This document shows, piece by piece, positions 47,095 through 60,059 of a stretch of 64,000 bases of DNA (position 1 is its first letter; the number at the start of each line of letters is the position of its first letter). This DNA comes from Anoplolepis gracilipes (Eukaryota; Arthropoda; Insecta; Hymenoptera; Formicidae), in the NCBI RefSeq assembly GCF_047496725.1, contig NC_132985.1, positions 6,396,001 through 6,460,000 on the forward strand, read 5' to 3'. The position numbers were made by a program, and so were the translations under genes. Below the pieces are notes generated by a model that searched no databases, had not been told where the DNA came from, and worked only from the letters and a program-made list of their open reading frames with translations.

Positions 47095-48570
47095 ATACAA
47101 AGCTAATTTACTCGACAAGTATGTTGTGATGAAATATACCAAAATAAATGAAAAAATGTATGTGTGATAATCCCTACAGGCGTAAATGTAGGCGAGCGTA
47201 TGGACTTTTATTTAAATTGCTTTAATAACGAAGCAAATATGATAAATGTGATCAAACTGAAAGATTGCAACATGTCTGTAAAAAATTAAAGTAAATGTAA
47301 GATAGAAATACAAATTATATATATACACACACGCACACACACAATATAATAAAATCTGTATGATATTGGTCGACGGTGATAATAAAATAGCCAAAAGATG
47401 AGCCAGAATATGAATGTAAAAAAGAGAAAGTAAAATAGATAAAGAATGAAAGCAAAAAAGAGAAAAAAAGAACGAAGGAGAAGAAAAGGCAAAAGAAAAT
47501 AAAATAAAATAAGGTGGAAAAAAGAGAAGAATAAAAAAAATGGAAAGGGATGGAGAGGGAAATAAACAATATCTTGCGTGTGTGTTGCATGTGTGAAATA
47601 AATAGAAAAGAGTATAATTAGGAATGCAAATCTATATGCAAATGCAGGATATTCCATACTTCTTATTTGTATTATTTCATTATTTAGTATACTTTCTCTC
47701 CCAAGTATTATTATTCTCAAGTATATTCTCTATTGAAGAACATGACAGTATTTATCATTGAGAGGAAAAAACTTTAAAATATTTTGATAAATTAAATTTC
47801 TAAAATAAATGTGTACATATATACATAATGTTTTAAATCAATTAATAAATATAAACTTCTTTATGTGATATCCTTTTAAGAAATCTTTAATATTATAATT
47901 AACTAATTGCATAATGAATTTTTATTATTAATATTAATTATTTTTATTAATAATATTAATATTTTTCTATATTAAAAAAAATCTAAAAAAACTAAAACTT
48001 TTGTAAGAAATCACTTGGGATATCCTGCGTGTATATTAATCATATTTGCGTTCATGAATAAACAAAAAAAAACAAGTTTAAAAGTTCTCAAACTGAGAAA
48101 ATGTTTATGGTGCCTGTTTGAAGTATATCTTTAATATTTGTGGCAGCATATAGGTTCGAAAACTGATCGGATATTTTCCATTAATCATATGTAAATGCTG
48201 CAAGGAAAAAGATAAATTAGATTTTTAATTCGCGGAATACATTATATCATAAATGTGTTAATATCTCTTGTAGAAAAAAAAGATATGTACCCCATATAAA
48301 ATTTAGATATGTAAGAAATAAATATATTGTATTATAAAGAAACGTTTTTTATATGCACACACGGACATATATAAATGGCGCTTGTTATTTTTAGAGTTTT
48401 TGTATATTTATTTAATCTAATGTATATATATAAATTTACACAAAAGTGAGAAGAGATAACGCATTAATTTTCACAATTATGTTATTTATTAGAAATACAT
48501 ACACATGTACAAATATATATTATTTACATCCTTGACTTAGTCTGATAAAAACAAAATTAACAGATAGTTT
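42628..48570. other. SPRED 3' UTR and intergenic AT-rich DNA
   Basis: Noncoding between the convergent SPRED and FDX2 genes. It contains (GT)n at about 43,159-43,183, (AT)n at about 44,079-44,104 and (CA)n at about 47,054-47,091. Several AATAAA motifs are present, so the true SPRED polyadenylation site is undecided. Open frames here are lysine/phenylalanine-rich shadows of AT-rich DNA. Confidence 0.6.
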
Positions 48571-50704
48571 TTAATGCGGAGTTGGGGTATGTCCATCCAC
48601 ATAGAAATTTCTAGTCGCTTTAGGTAATTCTAGCTCTATGCCATCTAATTCTTTTGTCAAAATTATTTGACAACCTAAAAAAAAGTATGAAAAAGGTTAT
48701 ATATAAAGGCTTCCATATTGAGTTATAAAAAAAATAATTAAAAAATAATTCTGTCTCTTTTTCTTTTCATATAAAAAATAATTTCTTTTTGCATCTGAAA
48801 TAACTTATTTTTTTGTCACATATTCTTGTTCAATAAAATTTATTAAATATCAACTTTTACTTTATGTACAGATTTATTATGATAGAGCATTTATTGTATA
48901 TCTATGTGTTAAACATGCTTTTATTTATGCATATTATACAGAGTAGTAAATCTTGATATATTATTACAAGGTTGGTGCAATTTAAAAGGAAAATTTTCCA
49001 GATACATAAGATTTAAATTATTATTTTAAAACATGTGAGCATAAAAATTGCTGGTAATAATAAATGTTGCCATACCTAGTCTAGAATTTTCCTTTAGAAA
49101 AGGTGCTAAATCTAAGAGATCTTCTTCTTTTTCCTCAGAAACTGGAAGTTTATCCATATAATCATGGTGCACATATATGTGACAAGTTGTACATGCTAAG
49201 GAAGCCTCGCATGCTCCTTCCATTTCAATACCATATCTATGAGCCAAATAAAGTACATTATCTCCTACTTTTCCTTTTATTATAATCTTTTTGCCTTTTT
49301 TATCGATAAAAGTGACATTAACTCTGGAAAGATAATCAATAAAATATTATTTTCTTCTTTATTCACATTAGAGAATTATCAATTTAATTTACGCTGCAAT
49401 AAATGTTAAGAAATAGCTAATAGTTAATATACTTATAGTAAATATGATTAATAAAAAATTAATTAAAATTCAATAAAATTTACTTAATTTATAATATTTA
49501 TTTAACAAAATTCTTTTGGCAAAAAAGAAAAAAAATACAAAAAAATGATTTTCTTAAAAATTTGTTAACAAGAGTTTATTCCTTTTAATATAATACATGT
49601 AGAATATAGATAAATATAAATTTTATTAATTTTGATTAATATTGCATACAAACAATTTCAAAAATGCATTTCTCTAGCTACATGAAAAATGCATTTTGCA
49701 TATATTGTAATTTTATGTTATATAAAAAATTAATTTGTGATAGATGTCCATTTCTTAAATGTATCATATGAAGTAAAAATATATTTATTTTACCTACATA
49801 TCAGCTTCTGTTTCAGGATCTTTCATTTCATATTCACCATGAAACATACCTGTAAGAAAATATGTTTTAATTTAAAAAAAAATAGATAAATATTTAATTT
49901 CATTTACTTTTATCTGATGACGTAAATATTATATTAATTTAATGTTTTTTTTTTTAATATGAAATAATGTTTTGTTTGAAAAGTGAAAACTATTAGTCAA
50001 TATGTACTATGAGAGAAATTTAATTAATCAGATTTTTAATTTTAAAATTGTCTTTTAAGATTAAAAATGTGTTGTATTGATAAAATACAGTGATATATTA
50101 TAATATATAATATAGTTATTGCCAATATACAATTTTTAATTTAAATACATTGTAAACATGTTATTTTTTAAAGATAGAACAAGCATTGTATAGAAGAAGG
50201 ATAATGATTGATAGATCTTGTAAGAAAGTTATATAAATCTAGAATAATATAATTAATTAATAGATTATTTAATATTGTTTTTCTACGTGTAACAAGGTAC
50301 AAAAACATATATTTCTATATTTGTATCTGCATATATATTTACATATGTTTATCAGTATATAATTTCAAAGAATATTACAATCATTATTAGTGTATATAAT
50401 ACATTTCATAACAATATTTTTTATAAATTACTGAGAAAAATATTTTTTATGATTATTTACCAATTTTCATAACAATATTTTTTAGGGCTTACAGTTTTGA
50501 CTTTTTAAATTGTTTTTTCGTAAAAAAAGAAACATGAAATTATATTTTAAAATAAATGACATTTCAATATTTATCAAAGGTATTACATTTATATTACTTA
50601 CATTTTGACGTATGAATTTCATGGTTAGATATCCTAACCAAATGATTTATAGGTACATACTTTTGTTTCAGATAGAATGACAAGGATCGTAGTATAAATG
50701 TCAT
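48571..50704 (-). CDS. FDX2: FDX2-like mitochondrial [2Fe-2S] ferredoxin
   Basis: Four coding exons: 50,704-50,602, 49,849-49,798, 49,323-49,076 and 48,674-48,571 (stop TAA). GT-AG junctions and phases all agree, giving 168 aa. The N-terminus MTFILRSLSFYLKQKY is positively charged and non-acidic, as expected of a mitochondrial targeting peptide. The ferredoxin domain starts at VNVTFIDKKGKK (residue 53). Cluster ligands are Cys90, Cys96 and Cys99 in CEASLACTTC and Cys136 in RLGCQI. The acidic partner-binding helix KEEDLLDLAPFL lies between them. The C-terminus LPKATRNFYVDGHTPTPH is diagnostic for FDX2 rather than the steroidogenic FDX1. FDX2 passes electrons from ferredoxin reductase to the NFS1-ISCU complex for iron-sulfur cluster assembly. 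This is the only recognised gene between 43 and 57 kb. Confidence 0.96.
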
Positions 50705-51072
50705 ATTTAATATGATTTAATCGTAAACATTCGTATGCACTAATCTTACAATGATTTTTATCCGTATCGATCTGTATCTATTTTTTATATACGTAATTGA
50801 AATGTGCAAATGTACAACAGCAGAGAGAAGCCTGAGAGGCGCTATGAAGCCGTTTTTGAGGGAACCCATTTTCACCGCGTACAGTGGCGCTAGCTGGATC
50901 GACTTTCCAGCGGTTCGCGTCCATGCTAGATCCACAAATTATGGTTCGTGTCCGTGCTAGATCCATAACTGTGGATCTCAAAAGTACGAAACATACATTC
51001 ATTAATATTTTATTACATATTATTAATTGCAACTGCGCGTGATCTTTTTTCACTTTGACATATATTATGAAG

Positions 51073-51112
<40 letters not shown>

Positions 51113-51360
51113 AATATATGTATAAAAAATGCTCATTTTATTTCACATAAAATTTAACGTTTTAATAATTTCAATGAAAGTATTTGGTAAATATTCACAT
51201 AAAGTCACCCCTTTCAGAAGTCAATGACCTTGACATATGTTGTCAAGACCCTCAGTAACGCTTAAAAGGTTTTGACCGTTGTTCGTTGTTTACTAAAAAG
51301 TTACATACAAAAATTGTTAAAAATTGACGTTTTTTCCAATTATTTTATCAAATACTGGAA
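50705..51360. promoter_or_regulatory. FDX2 upstream region
   Basis: Upstream of the FDX2 start lies a slightly GC-richer stretch (50,800-51,050), followed by an (AT)n run (about 51,078-51,110). GTCCATGCTAGATCCA and GTCCGTGCTAGATCCA repeat in tandem at about 50,919 and 50,950. No defined promoter element was fixed. Confidence 0.35.
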
Positions 51361-51530
51361 ATTTAAAAAAATGTTTCAAATAAAAGTAGTAAGTCTCTTC
51401 AAAATACACGTTTTATATCCTATCCATTTTTATTATACGAGTGATAGTTTTTGAGAAAAACAAAAATAAGACTACAAACCTCATACAATATTAATTATAA
51501 TATCATATATAATATAGTGTCCCACTGTAT

Positions 51531-51596
<66 letters not shown>

Positions 51597-51766
51597 ATAC
51601 AGTGGGACACTATATTATATATGATATTATAATTAATATTGTATGAGGTTTGTAGTCTTATTTTTGTTTTTCTCAAAAACTATCACTCGTATAATAAAAA
51701 TGGATAGGATATAAAACGTGTATTTTGAAGAGACTTACTACTTTTATTTGAAACATTTTTTTAAAT
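51361..51766. repeat. perfect 406-bp palindrome with AT centre
   Basis: Positions 51,361-51,563 and 51,564-51,766 are exact reverse complements. The left arm starts ATTTAAAAAAATGTTTCAAA and the right arm ends TTTGAAACATTTTTTTAAAT. The unique part of each arm is about 175 bp, and the centre is an (AT)n tract flanked by ATCCGC/GCGGAT. The symmetry stops sharply at both edges. It could be a very recent inverted duplication, a foldback element, or a fold-back artefact of library preparation or assembly. Confidence 0.95.
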
Positions 51767-53460
51767 ATATATATATATAGTATAAATTTTATATATTTTA
51801 TATATATATATATATATAGTATAAATTTTAAGTTTAACGATCGATAAGCATAAGTACAGAGCTGATGTTTTGCATAATATAAATTAATTGTATTATGATG
51901 ATATTATTGATTAAGTTTCCTATTATTGAAATTGTTAATAAACGATAAGTAATCGTCAACTAATTTTTCAAACACAAAATGTTTTCATTATTGTCTGATA
52001 TATTTGCAATCTCTTTCATCTTCATTTTCCAACATTGCAAATAAAATGACGTAAAAAGTAGCAAGGATAAATTATATGGAACATAAGGTATGGCAAGCGA
52101 ATAAAGTAAAGATTGATGTTAAGTGAAGGTTAAATATTTGTTCTTAATAATTTTTCGTAGACGTTTCATATTACCTATGCTACGTACAATATGAAGAGCA
52201 TTGCATGAAATATACAAAGCGCACTTTATTTATGATTATTATGATTGATTGATTTATGTATGATATGTGTAAGGATTTTACACGACGCTCGTTTATTAAT
52301 GTTCCTATAGCCAATCAGCTATACAGTTTTGAGATGCAAATATTGCTTAGGACGTTACAAAACTCCTTAAGAATGTTACATGTATCGAGAGGTATCGTAA
52401 CACGTATCGTCACGAATATATTTTATTAGAATAAAGAAAATATATATTTTAATAGATTTTCAATGTTTCAAAGTTTTTTTATCTTACATCGAAAATTTAA
52501 GTAACATTTGCTGCATTTTAATTGCTTTTATACTTGTATAACAATAAATGTTGTGAGTGGATATAAAAATTATAAAGATTCGATGAGAACATAATGGTTG
52601 AACTATTTCGTTGAACTATTAATTATTCAGTTGAATTAGTTAAATAATATTAGTTTTGCATGTGCTTCTTAATTTTTTGTTCATTTCAATTGTAATATTA
52701 CTTTTTTTGTTTTGAAAATTTTTTAAAATATCTCATTTTTCAAAACATTAATGTTTCGATATGTGTAAGATATCTTTTTTTCATTAAAATAATCAACCTT
52801 GCAACGCTTAATGATTATCTTTAGCTATATAGAACTTTCCTTTTGCATTAATATAATTATGTTTCTATTTATGAGCTAAAATTTATTATACATATTAAGA
52901 TTCCATTGGAAAATCTGATTATCGATAATTAAGTATCATAATTTGATCGAGCATTTAACTTAAAAAAATGTATCAGTTATTTTAGTATTATTAATAATTT
53001 TATTTAGTCTATAACCGTAAAGAAATGCTGTTAAGCGAACAAACAATCAAACTGTCCGTTTATAGTTGAATTCTATGTACAAATTTGTACGTGTGCGTGT
53101 GCGTATGTATTATATATTAAATTTATAAGCATATTTTAATTGCTAGACAAAGAATAAAAAATTGCTGTGTAATAAACAGAGCTATTTAATTAAGATATGG
53201 CACACTTTATCATAAACTAGGAATTAATTTGAAAAATCTATCTCACGCATAAACATCTTTTTTTTAAAACTGTTTGGTTCTATATAGTCTTTGAATATTT
53301 ATTACAATGTCATTTTATTATAATGATATCTGTGAATTATTTTATCTTATTTTTTAAATTTCTAAATTTATTCTGTGTTTATTTTCGTTAATCGCATAAA
53401 TCTATAATTAGGCAGATTTTACATGTGCTATACTTATTTAAGACACGTTGTTGAATTTTG
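51767..53460. other. AT-rich noncoding stretch
   Basis: Only a short imperfect tandem (TATATATAGTATAAATTTTA near 51,769-51,830) and AT-rich sequence are seen. No gene. Confidence 0.6.
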
Positions 53461-53735
53461 AATTAGAAACTTTATTAATTACTGTTAATTAATGCCGATT
53501 ATGCAATTGACATACTCGTGCACGATTAGTAATACGTGTCTTCAAATATCCTCGAAAGTTCAATTTTTATTAATAAAATATTTTACATAAATATCGGCAA
53601 TGTCGGTACTTCACGAGCAGTAATGTATCTTAAAACGCTCGAAAATTCGCTCCCGAATGATTAGAAAAACATATTTCGCAAAGAAGGTATCGCTAAAATC
53701 CGTGGGAAGAGCGATACCTTATTTGCACAGTAAAT
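53461..53735. mobile_element. foldback element, copy A (one arm only)
   Basis: It starts GAAACTTTATTAATTACTGT, then GCCGATTATGCAATTGACAT, GAAAGTTCAATTTTTATTAA and CGAAAATTCGCT.C.GAATGA, and reaches the central GAAGGTATCGCTAAAATCCG. The second arm breaks off after GCGATACCTT. It is the same family as copies B-D at 59-62 kb, so this is a truncated relative about 5.5 kb away. Confidence 0.8.
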
Positions 53736-56700
53736 GCATTTATTTGCGTTTACTAATATGCGATTCATGCTAATAACTTTTGGGAAAAGCTGATCAGATA
53801 ATAATAGTATAGCAATTTTGTTCCGGCGTTATATTGGAAAGTGCATTTTTGTACAGTATTTTGTATGTTTGGTAAGAAACTTATTACATTTTGTGTGTCT
53901 GCGTACTTTTAAGTGTTTTAATGTGTTATATATTCTTACGTTGAGTTGTTGAAGATGGACCGAAACATTCAAATAAATGCGTTCTTTTATTAAAAAAAAA
54001 TTTGACTTATTTGCGTTCTTTACACTCTGTGCTCCTATTGTCTTTCCTTTCTCCATGACGGAATCGTATAGCAATATTAGAACAGAAAGAAGCCTGAGGC
54101 TATAATTACACGGGCAACTTATTCTTAGCATCGATAAGATATTATTAAAGATCGTTAATTTTAGGTAAATTTCATGACTGTCGAGTAGTAGGAGACATAA
54201 GATTTTAGAAAAATTTTTAAAAAGAGCAAATAACAAACGTTGTCTTTGTTTGGACTCTCATCAGTGTCAAAAACCTTAAATCGAATGAATAATCCATTTA
54301 TACATTTTTATAAAAGTAAATATTAGATACTTAGCGTCATAATAGTTTTATGAAAAGAAGTAATCGAAAAAAAATTGTGAATGTAATGATGTAATAACGT
54401 TTTTAAACGGTCAGTACCATGAATGATACTTAAGCTCAATTAACACAAAGACAAAGATATATCCTAAAAAAAAAAAAAAAATAAGTCAGAGAAAGGGAAA
54501 ACCGAATTTATCACAGACAGGACAATTCTCATCGCAAAGTTAATTTTTCACAGCAGAAAAAATCATAGAAAAAGTTTTTATTAATGTAGATAATTTTCTT
54601 TATATCTATAATTAATATATAATTAGTATTGTAAAATAAGAAAAATTTATGTTCCATTCTAGTCATAAATTTTTTACTACAGTTTTCATAGCAGCATATT
54701 AAATGTATTTAGACGTTTATGTGTTCAATACATTTTTCTTTGAGTTCTCAGATTATTATAAAATTATTATTAGATTATTATTTATATTTTATTGCAGTTT
54801 GGTTTCTTTTTAAGAGGAAAATGCATTACGCACTCCTCGTCGATCGGTCTAGCGAGGGAGTGTGAGACTCCCCCCGTCTATAAAAAGTAGTATACCCACT
54901 AATAACCCTTATGTTTCTCAAAGTGCATTTTCTGAGGAGAAACCTTATATTTTGTAATACATTTATATACACAAATATGTATTATATAAATATGTATTAT
55001 ATGTGTGTTACACATAAAATTAATTATGTTATAAACATATATTACAATGTATGATATAAAATTTATTAGAAGCTTTTAGATCAAACGTAGCTGATAGTCT
55101 ATCATGACCAAAAGAATTATTAATAAATTTTGATTACATCTCTTTCAATTAAAAGAATCTGAAATTTTAATGAAATTTTGTGTTATTATGCGTGGTCTTT
55201 CAATATCGTGTAATTTACAATTGAATTTTTTTACAATAGATATACATAAATATAATGCAAACGTAATTTTATACAATAATATCTTATACAATCTTAATAA
55301 ATATATAATGTGTACATAATTAAATTAAATTTTATTATAAATATAAATTTAATTTGTATCCAATAATCTTTTTTATAATTGTTTTCTTTTTCTTTTTATA
55401 TTATATTTTTTTTATTTCTTTGAAAAATTATTACATTATTTTTATATTTTTTCCCTTAAATTTAAATTTAATTTTAGAGCTTTAATTTTATAGCTTTAGC
55501 TTTAATTTTATTAAATTTCATTTTCTTTTCCAATATCCTAATAGCCATAGCAGACAAAGTAGACCTTACTCTACTTGCTGGTTACACTAGCAAAAATATA
55601 TGATAAAGCGATTTGGAGATCGTAATTGGGAATTCGCAGTAAGATTTAGGAAATCACGATCATATATATTTTTTACGCCTTTTCGCCAGTTTACCATTTT
55701 GACCACGTATTATATTTTTCCAGCCAGTTGGACCTACCTTTTGTTGCTCCTGGCTATTCATTCCGACTCGATTTCTACGAGCCAAGAATTGGAGGAAGAA
55801 AAATAACTTCTTCTACTGCCGGTAATAATTATCACCGGCAAATAAGACGACTTATATTCATTTAGGATCGTATGATATTATAATACAATCGTTTTTTAAT
55901 GCGTACTATTAGTCGTCAAAAGTTGCAAAAGATATATAACAAATATAATCATATATATACCGAAAAAATTGTACTCTAAATGTAGACTTTATAAGCCTTC
56001 TTAATAGATATTCTTAATAAATAAGAATAATTTTTTACGTGATATATTTTAAAACACCTTATTTATATAATGAAATTAAAACTATTGTATATATTAATAT
56101 ATTATATATATTTAACTTGTCAAAATTTTAATAAATGGCAAATGTCCATTTGTAAAATTGCTTTTTTTGTTATTGGAATTCATAATCTCAAATATTAAAT
56201 AATATAATGATAAGAAAATATTCTATTCAGTATATAAGTATATTATTACTTGCTAAGAATATCTGAAAGTACTTTTTAGAAGATTTCTCTCTTAAACTAA
56301 TAGTAAGAAGATCTTGTTAATGTTTATTTTAAATAAATATATTATAAAGTTAAATGAAATATTCTTAAGCTGAGAATATAATTTTTTCGGTGTATGTAAA
56401 ATATATTATAATAGCATGCATATCAATCCCTCTGTTGGCGGGTCATTAAACATTTGTATCTTTAAAATTGTTTTATAAAAATCAAATATATATAATTAAA
56501 ATAAATATTTCATGTATGTCTTGCATAAAACTGGAAAATCAAATATATATAATTAAAATAAATATTTCATGTATGTCTTGCATAAAACTGGAATAAATCA
56601 TATATTTTTATTTTTTTAAATATTTTTCTTTTTCTTCCAATTTTAATATACAAATGGTATATCTATTTTAACAAAAGTTAAAAAAAAAGTAAATGAAAAA

Positions 56701-57290
56701 TGTAATATAAAATTTTCTCTTGGAATACGTACAAAAAGAAATTTTTTTATAATTTAAAATTGACCCAGAGTACGGCATGCATGCATTCCGCCATCCGAGG
56801 GTTAAAGCAACGAATTTATCTACAATCTACATCTTTATCTACAAGTCTATTAATCTACATCTACAAATCTCTACACAAATCCGTTGCTTTAAAATATAAT
56901 AAAAGCTTTTTATCACTCACCGACACTGATGCGCAACAGCAGAGTTGTTGATATTGAATCTATACGTTGTCTGTAACATACAAATATAAAATATAAATTA
57001 TAGCAGCGCTTAAAATAATTAATATTCAAGAAGTTATTATTATATATACTCATTAAATTATTATTATGTACTCATCAAATTTTATATTCAATGCGTACAA
57101 TAATAAGCAGATATATAAATATCCAATAATTATATAATTAAAAAAAGGAACTATTTTTTAAATAAATAAACTTTTATAAGATTTATGTAAAAGTCTTTAT
57201 CTCTGAGTTGAAATCAATCAACTAAATAAACTGAATTAAATCATATACGTGATTTATAATAATTAATCTACAAATAATAATATACAAATT
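53736..57290. other. noncoding stretch with small repeats
   Basis: No gene is recognised. A GAAGATGG-ACC-GAAAC motif of the retroelement-end type is at about 53,950. GGGAGTGTGAGACTCCC with a TATAAAAAG box nearby is at about 54,857-54,890. A frame at 55,600-55,806 ends close to a CCGGTAATAATTATCACCGG hairpin but resembles nothing known. Confidence 0.55.
56480..56593. repeat. 57-bp tandem duplication
   Basis: AATCAAATATATATAATTAA..GTATGTCTTGCATAAAACTGG occurs twice, at 56,480 and 56,537, with almost no divergence, so it is a recent local duplication. Confidence 0.9.
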
Positions 57291-57294
57291 ATAT

Positions 57295-58400
57295 TTACCC
57301 TGGGGTTGCTCCGCCGATGCAGGATGCCTCTCCTAGGCCTCCTCCTCCTCTCAGATTGTAAGGGACGTCAGGAACTATTGTTTTATACGCGCGATATACT
57401 TTTTTTAATTTGTTGAAACGGCAGAAAAATAAAATCGCGCAATATTTTAAACCGTACAAAAGTAAAAACGCGCGATAGTTTGGACGGCACTTCCGCACTT
57501 TTACGCGCGATACTTTGACGGCACTCCCGAATTTCGGAACGATCGAAAATCCCATTTCATCACGCACGAGAATCATATTTGAAGTCGACAAATCGAGCGC
57601 GATCAAACTCCGAGCAAGAGTTTAAGTCCGAATCGGAAGAGGACGGAAGATCGAGGGAATCGATCGCGAATGGGGTCTCTATACTGAACATACGTTCTAC
57701 GCGGCCGGCATTCGCCTCAGCCGCGATACTGAGGCGTGTAAACGTTGTTGCCCGGTAAGAAATGACGATTGAAAAAATGCAAATTAAACGCCGATAATCG
57801 ACATCCATTTGGCAACATCTTCCTCAATCAATCATTTTTCAGTGGAAAGCAACGCTGAGAGAATCCCAGTTAGTCGGCATCAAATACGATTCCCAACAAC
57901 ATAATTTCGTGATCGAAATCAGGAAATATGAACAAAAACACACAAACAACCGCGATCGCGATGAAGCCGAGAACCGAGAGCCAAGAGCCGAGACGAATGT
58001 CAAAAACAATAGCGCGCTATATGTCACCAAGGTCGAATGTTATTATTTTATTTCGGAGTCATTTTAGACGTACTTTAACACGTTAAGATTTATCGTAATA
58101 TTAATACGTATATTATCGTCGCGAGAAACGTGTACGGCGTGCTCGACCTCGAGGTGACCGAACGCGAGGCGCACGTGCCGGCGCCGGCGCCGACATCGGA
58201 GTAAAAACACGTGCGCACACTACGCCCGCCGGAGTATGAATGAATGACTCATGGCTGTCACTAGTCACGTACGCCGTACGCGCCGGGCTCTCCTCTCTTA
58301 CTATGGAATGCGTGACGTCAAAGACAAGGTCGAGTATGCTCATTCTCTCTCTCTCTCTCTCTCTTTCTCCTCGCGCCAGACAATAACAAATACGCACTAT
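57295..58400. promoter_or_regulatory. CpG-rich promoter-like island
   Basis: G+C and CpG are high compared with the flanks. A palindromic CRE (TGACGTCA) is at 58,313-58,320, and CCGGCGCCGGCGCCG-type sequence is near 58,178. A CT tract lies at about 58,344-58,365. CGCGCGATA/TTTGGACGGCAC phrases repeat imperfectly at 57,390-57,530. On the minus strand a possible splice donor (CCCAGG|GTAAAT) lies near 57,297. The direction of transcription and host gene are undetermined, and the open frames here do not look like known proteins. Confidence 0.35.
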
Positions 58401-59074
58401 ACTACGTGACACAATTTAACGCGTTGAAATATGTACACAATCAAATGATTGTAAAATACATGTAAAATTCCTTAACTAAAATGATATTATTATTCGATTT
58501 AATGCGATATATTTAAAATACATAAAACGCGATTACGAAATGTGTAAAATACTTTAACGAAAGCAATCTTATAACATTTGCCGTATAACTGTTTAACGAT
58601 TTCTTTATTATATTCGTTGAAAATTATATCAATGACGTGAACAATTATTTGTAAAAATGATAGAAATTTATATTATAGATACACACATATATTTATAGAC
58701 GTATAATAATTATTATTAAATATGAATTAATAATGAAAAATACAAATTTACTGCCTGTACTTATTACATTTACTATATATGTATAACTCTAAGTAATTAT
58801 AGAAATTTGTCATATTGTATTAAATAAATATTCTCTCTTTCATCGTAACTATTTAATTATTCCTATATATTGTTTTAATCCGTCAGAGAAAGTAAAAGAG
58901 AGAACGAGAGAAAAAACCAGAGATATTCTATCATTTTATTCTATCACTGAAAATTAATTTATTAAATACAATTTATTAATTTTTTAATATTTGTTTATTA
59001 TAAAAAGTTTTTTATTAGATGTGCGCCTGTTTTTATTATAGCTTATTCTATTTAATTTATTCGATTAAAATATG

Positions 59075-59475
59075 AATTTTTGTTAATAAAATATTTTACA
59101 TAAATATCGACAATGTACTTCACGAGCCGTAAAATATTTTAAAACTGTCGAAAATTCGCTTCTGAATGAATAGGAAAACATATTTGGCAAAGAAGGTATC
59201 GCTAAAATCCGCGGGAAAAACGATACCTTCTTTGCGAAATATGTTTTCCTATTCATTCAGAAGCGAATTTTCGAGCGTTTTAAAATACATTACCGCTCGT
59301 GAAGTACATTGTCGATATTTATGTAAAATATTTTATTAATAAAAATTGAACTTTCGAAAAGATTAAAAGACACATATTATTAATCGCGTACGAGTATGTC
59401 AATTGCATTATCGGCATTAATTAACAGTAATTAATAAAGTTTCATTTCCCAAAATTAATATATCGAACGTCTTGC
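59075..59475. mobile_element. foldback element, copy B
   Basis: This is a near-perfect inverted repeat around AAAATCCGCGGGAAAAA at about 59,204. Arms carry CGAAAATTCGCTTCTGAATG / CATTCAGAAGCGAATTTTCG and ACATAAATATCGACAATGTA / its complement. The left end is truncated, and the right end runs out through TTAACAGTAATTAATAAAGT into TTAATATATCGAAC. No open frame. Confidence 0.85.
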
Positions 59476-59728
59476 CATTAAAATTGTAAATTCAAAGCGA
59501 CAAATCGATGAATTAAATGAGTAAACTTCCACTTTGCATTTTATTAGTTTAAAAGTAATTTTAATGGATTAACATTCTTGTGATTAAAATATGAGAGATG
59601 ATATAATATGTGGGATTATATGGTTCATATTTAAACAAATGTAGAGATATGTTTCCCATATATTTCACATTAACAATTATATATACATTAGAAATTGAGA
59701 AAACACAACGATGAATTATATTCTCTCT

Positions 59729-59768
<40 letters not shown>

Positions 59769-60059
59769 TTTCAAAAACAAGCAATTTATTTTATGATATT
59801 TAATTTTATAAATACTTGTATTATTAATAAAAAAGTTGATGCGAGACACTTCTGTAACAACTAATCGTGATTCGAAAAGAAAAGGAAAATTACTTATCAA
59901 ATTAACCGAAATCATTGTTGCAAGAGACTCATATATAAGTATATTTATATATTATAATATAATTTTATTTTATTTAATTACTGTAATTTTATACATCTAT
60001 TACCTCGTTTAATTCATCTATTTATCGCTTTGAATTTACAATTTTAATAGCAGGACTTT

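Noticed and set aside
55600..55806. 68-codon frame with aromatic-rich residues
   Set aside because: No recognised motif. It lies in repeat-like DNA with a CCGG hairpin, so it could be a transposon remnant but cannot be supported.
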